From NCBI GenBank assembly GCA_910592005.1, contig CAJVPP010003947.1, positions 1-10,415 on the forward strand: a DNA stretch of 10,415 nt, read 5' to 3'. Below, piece by piece: positions 8,045 to 10,415 of this stretch (its first letter is position 1; every line of letters starts with the position of its first letter). Made by a program: the position numbers and the translations under genes. Origin of the DNA: Funneliformis mosseae (Eukaryota; Glomeromycota; Glomeromycetes; Glomerales; Glomeraceae). Under the pieces are notes generated by a model. It ran no database searches and was not told the origin of the DNA. It saw only the letters and a program-made list of their open reading frames with translations.

Positions 8045-8880
8045 AAAAGAAAAAAAAAAAAATCTTATTTTCCGTAAAATTTTTTAACATCTACAATTGG
8101 ACATTGAAACACTTTATTCTTTTTCGTTCCAGATTTGGGTGGGAACAAACGCGTATGTTTCGATAATTTATTTTTATTTTCGATCTTTTTTTTTTTCCAA
8201 AAAAAAGAAAGGTTACAGCCTGTAACAGTGTCTAAACAAAGATACTTACTTTTTTTCATTCTCCCAAAAGTCCTTGGCTTTACACATCATAACAATTTAA
8301 ATCAATTACATCACATCTTCAGTATACTGCTTTAATTTTGTACATACTTAATATATTATAGCACAATATAATAGATAAAACAAAAAAAAAAAGAAGAAAA
8401 AAAAGAAAATCATTCTTTTTTTTTTTTTAAATTATGTTACAGGCATTTTAAATTATATAGAAGATTAAATTAATTACATCATCATCTTTATTTACCATAT
8501 GCATTTTTTTTTTCCACCCTTTCCGACAATTTTAATTTTTAATATTTCGTTTCTTATGCATAATTTCACAATTAGAATTTTTAAGTTTTTTTTTTTTATT
8601 TTGTAACAGGTTAAAAAATTCTAAATTCGATTTAGTTATGAACTTATGGTTTTAAAATTTTTTACGGCAATTTATGGTTAATTTTAGGTTATATATTTCA
8701 TTTGGCAAAAAAATCTGACTTTTCATTTTATTAATTAATTAATTTTTTTTTTCTCTCAACTTTGATAACATTTTTTTAATCTAAAATTGATAAACCATTT
8801 TTTTATTGTTAAAAATGTTAAATAAAAAAATAAAATAAAAAATAATTCATAAATCTTGGATCATAAGCACTTTCGGATGT
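7983..8880 (+). other. A/T-rich 3' flank and probable 3' UTR of the zinc-finger gene
   Basis: The stop codon is followed within 35 bases by about 50 nt of almost pure A with a few G, then alternating T-rich and A-rich runs. A perfect 8-mer TGTACATA lies at 8339-8346. A near-perfect palindrome GTTACAG-C-CTGTAAC lies at 8212-8226, and a 10-bp palindrome CAGTATACTG at 8320-8329. AATAAA-type hexamers occur around 8820-8840 and could serve polyadenylation, but in such AT-rich sequence they carry little weight. The transcript end cannot be fixed from sequence. Open frames here on both strands are made of homopolymer-coded residues and are not credible genes. Confidence 0.45.
8339..8346 (+). promoter_or_regulatory. 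Candidate Pumilio/PUF protein binding site
   Basis: TGTACATA matches the canonical UGUANAUA RNA element exactly, about 357 nt after the stop codon. It would matter only if the 3' UTR reaches this far. A chance match is quite possible in AT-rich DNA. Confidence 0.25.
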
Positions 8881-8940
8881 AAAAACAAATTATTAGATTA
8901 AGATAAACAAGAGGCCGCAGCAAGTTTCTAGTCTGGGAAA

Positions 8941-9034
8941 CGTAATACTAATTTATCTAACTCGGGAGATCGCGCAAACGTCGATCATCGAGATCTCAAA
9001 ACCCCCCCCCAATTCGATCGAGAGTTTAAACGCG
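8941..9034. other. CpG-dense pocket in AT-rich intergenic DNA
   Basis: Twelve CpG dinucleotides fall within about 94 bases, against almost none in the flanks. The pocket includes TCGATCATCGAGA (8981-8993) and a similar TCGATCGAGA (9014-9023), the palindrome GAGATCTC (8990-8997), a C9 tract (9002-9010) and GTTTAAAC. It has no open frame and does not match any structural RNA that I recognise. Confidence 0.5.
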
Positions 9035-9067
9035 TGAAAAAATCAAGATTTTTTTAATAACATCGAT

Positions 9068-9090
9068 TTATTATTATTATTATTATTATT
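9068..9090. repeat. Trinucleotide microsatellite (TTA)n
   Basis: Just under eight uninterrupted TTA units, ending at CAAAAC. Confidence 0.9.
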
Positions 9091-10338
9091 CAAAACATTA
9101 ATATAAATGACATGATTAGACTGTAAAATTAGAAACGGGCTCCTTAAAGTGCAACCCGCAAAGTTTTTTTGAGTGATCATCAAATTATTTTGTTATTTGT
9201 GGCTTAGTTCATTTAAATGTGTTTATTTTTTCTTATTTTTATGGTGATAATTTTTCATTTTGGATAATTTTCTTTTTTCTTTTATAATCCGATTCGTGCT
9301 TAGCCTTGTGTAATCCCGAACGGTTTTTGTTTATGAAAATTGAATAGAGGGTAATCAAAAAGTATTCTCTTGTAACATGACCCTTTGTGTTGCGCCACAA
9401 TCTCTGCAACTCCGTATATCTGAATTTTTCGAAACTTCCAATTTCGAGTTTTTAAAACGCCATCATAATAAAAATTTCCTCAAAAAAAAATTTTTTTTTT
9501 CTTTTTCACGGTGGGAGGAATGCTCATTCAATAAAAATGTTTTCAGGGAACCAAAGATCAATTCATGGAATTTTTATAGATCGTTTTTAAGGATTAAAAA
9601 AAAAAGACGGATTCTCATCTGAAATTAATCTCCGAAGTAAATGGACCTTATTAAAATATTCACATGTGTGAGTAATTTTTGTTAAGAAATCTTGATAATG
9701 GCATAGCACACCCAAGTCGGCATCGATCGAAAAATCACATGATTTTCGACATAAAAAGGATGATATCATCGTGAATAACATTTGATAACGGTTTAATCAA
9801 AAAAAAAGTCGGTAACAACGGATATTATTATACATTTTACTTCTACAAAGGATGCTGAAACTAGAAACTTTGGGAAATGTTATTCTAAAAAGTGGAAATG
9901 TATTTCATTCCCATTGATATAATTTCTATATCATATATACTATTAATTTACGCGTTTAAAAGTTGTGAAGGTCATTTGGGGGAAAAAAATTCAAAAAAGA
10001 ATTTTATTCTACTGTTTTTTGATACAAAAAATACAAAAAAATATTTATTCGGGGAATTTTCCTTAATAATATTAAATAAAAATCGTTCATATTATTTTTA
10101 CCCCCCCAAAAAAGGGGATGGTGCCAATAAAAGAATAATAAACATAACATAATAAAAAATAAAAATTCTAAAATAGAAGGAATAAAACGTTAAAACAAAA
10201 CATTTCTTAAAGGACACAAGCATCCGTATAAAATGAAACGGTGATGATTTTTAACTGAATGAAGGCGTAAGTAAAAAATGTTCGGCAACTAAAAAAATTT
10301 TTAGGCTAGAAATAAGTTCTTTCATAAAACATCAGGTT
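9091..10338. other. AT-rich intergenic region without a supported gene
   Basis: Apart from the possible repeat fragment at 9355-9462, this stretch shows no convincing gene. The open frames at 9377-9622 (+), 9587-9781 (-) and 9892-10152 (+) are short and dominated by Lys, Phe, Ile and Asn. They begin or end in homopolymer runs and contain no recognised motif. A C7 tract (10101-10107) followed by A and G runs is the only other compositional feature. Confidence 0.5.
9355..9462 (-). other. Possible fragment of a dispersed repeat with coding potential
   Basis: The minus strand has a 35-codon open stretch containing KNSKLEVSKNSDIRSCRDC and then GATQRVM, ending at a TGA (9355-9357). It has no start codon of its own and no domain that I can name. 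I have an impression that similar peptides recur among hypothetical proteins of Rhizophagus, which would make this a dispersed repeat and not a gene. The overlapping plus-strand frame at 9377-9622 and another minus frame are equally open, so coding is not established. Confidence 0.25.
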
Positions 10339-10415
10339 AGGTTGGTAAGATTCAGGTTGGTAAGATTCAGGTTGGTAAGATTCAGGTTGGTAAGATTCAG
10401 GTTGGTAAGATTCAG
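10339..10415 (+). repeat. Perfect 15-bp tandem repeat (minisatellite) reaching the window edge
   Basis: Five identical copies of AGGTTGGTAAGATTC start at 10339, 10354, 10369, 10384 and 10399, with two further bases of a sixth. A partial CAGGTT at 10333-10338 precedes them. The unit is a multiple of three, so if translated it would give a five-residue repeat (R-L-V-R-F in one plus frame), but no gene can be traced into it. The array continues beyond the window by an unknown length. Confidence 0.95.

Noticed and set aside
8212..8226. GTTACAG-C-CTGTAAC as a hairpin or terminator
   Set aside because: A one-base loop cannot form a stable RNA hairpin, and terminator hairpins of that kind are not expected in a fungal nuclear genome.
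8065..8335. Opposing short frames on both strands after the zinc-finger stop
   Set aside because: Both are built largely from poly-A/poly-T runs giving Lys or Phe strings, with no motif. They fit a 3' UTR better.
9377..9622. 81-codon plus-strand frame, and the 9587-9781 minus frame
   Set aside because: They are Lys/Phe/Asn-rich and homopolymer-bounded. The first overlaps an equally open minus-strand stretch that may be repeat-derived.
10339..10415. Tandem array as a CRISPR or telomere
   Set aside because: The units are 15 bp and contiguous with no spacers, and they do not match a telomeric short repeat.

Overview
The window is AT-rich nuclear DNA from a fungus. It carries long A/T homopolymers, scattered G/C homopolymer tracts, a short intron and many decayed mobile-element or multi-copy protein remnants. 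The mix of a two-finger C2H2 regulator typical of fungi, a decayed transposase-like gene and a P-loop fragment resembling families I associate with arbuscular mycorrhizal fungi suggests a Glomeromycotina genome such as Rhizophagus. That assignment is an inference from style and remembered families, not a database match.

Positions 1-3700 are a graveyard of repeats. On the minus strand, about 1657 down to 1 reads as a badly decayed protein with the motifs DDKVKVPIG, DHDFP and VDEGPDENP, best explained as a DDE-type transposase pseudogene. It is interrupted at about 871-1016 by a short insertion. A plus-strand fragment (1959-2255) carries a helicase-like P-loop and runs into a 12-G tract. Immediately beyond that tract, a second minus-strand protein remnant begins (2235-2564) and resumes at 3521-3656. 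The 940-bp segment between its halves (2573-3512) has imperfect 21-bp terminal inverted repeats, CpG-bearing subterminal motifs and a perfect 8-bp flanking duplication (TTATTGAC). It is therefore a non-autonomous hAT-like transposon, and the host reading frame can be followed across the reconstructed empty site.

Positions 3700-6587 contain no gene I can support. They hold AT-rich intergenic DNA with a hexanucleotide microsatellite and probably include the upstream regulatory region of the one intact gene.

That gene lies at 6943-7982 on the plus strand. It has a TATA box at 6588, a leader with no ATG at all, a 67-nt first exon, a 95-nt intron and a large second exon. It encodes a 314-residue Ser/Pro/Gln-rich C2H2 zinc-finger transcription factor with two C-terminal fingers. 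A long A/T-rich 3' region follows, including a Pumilio-type site at 8339.

Positions 8880-10332 are again mostly non-coding, with a CpG-dense pocket at 8941-9034 and a possible dispersed-repeat fragment near 9355-9462. A perfect 15-bp tandem repeat (10339-10415) runs off the window edge. There is no operon-like organisation. The only intact gene is the zinc-finger factor; the rest is repeat decay and intergenic DNA.
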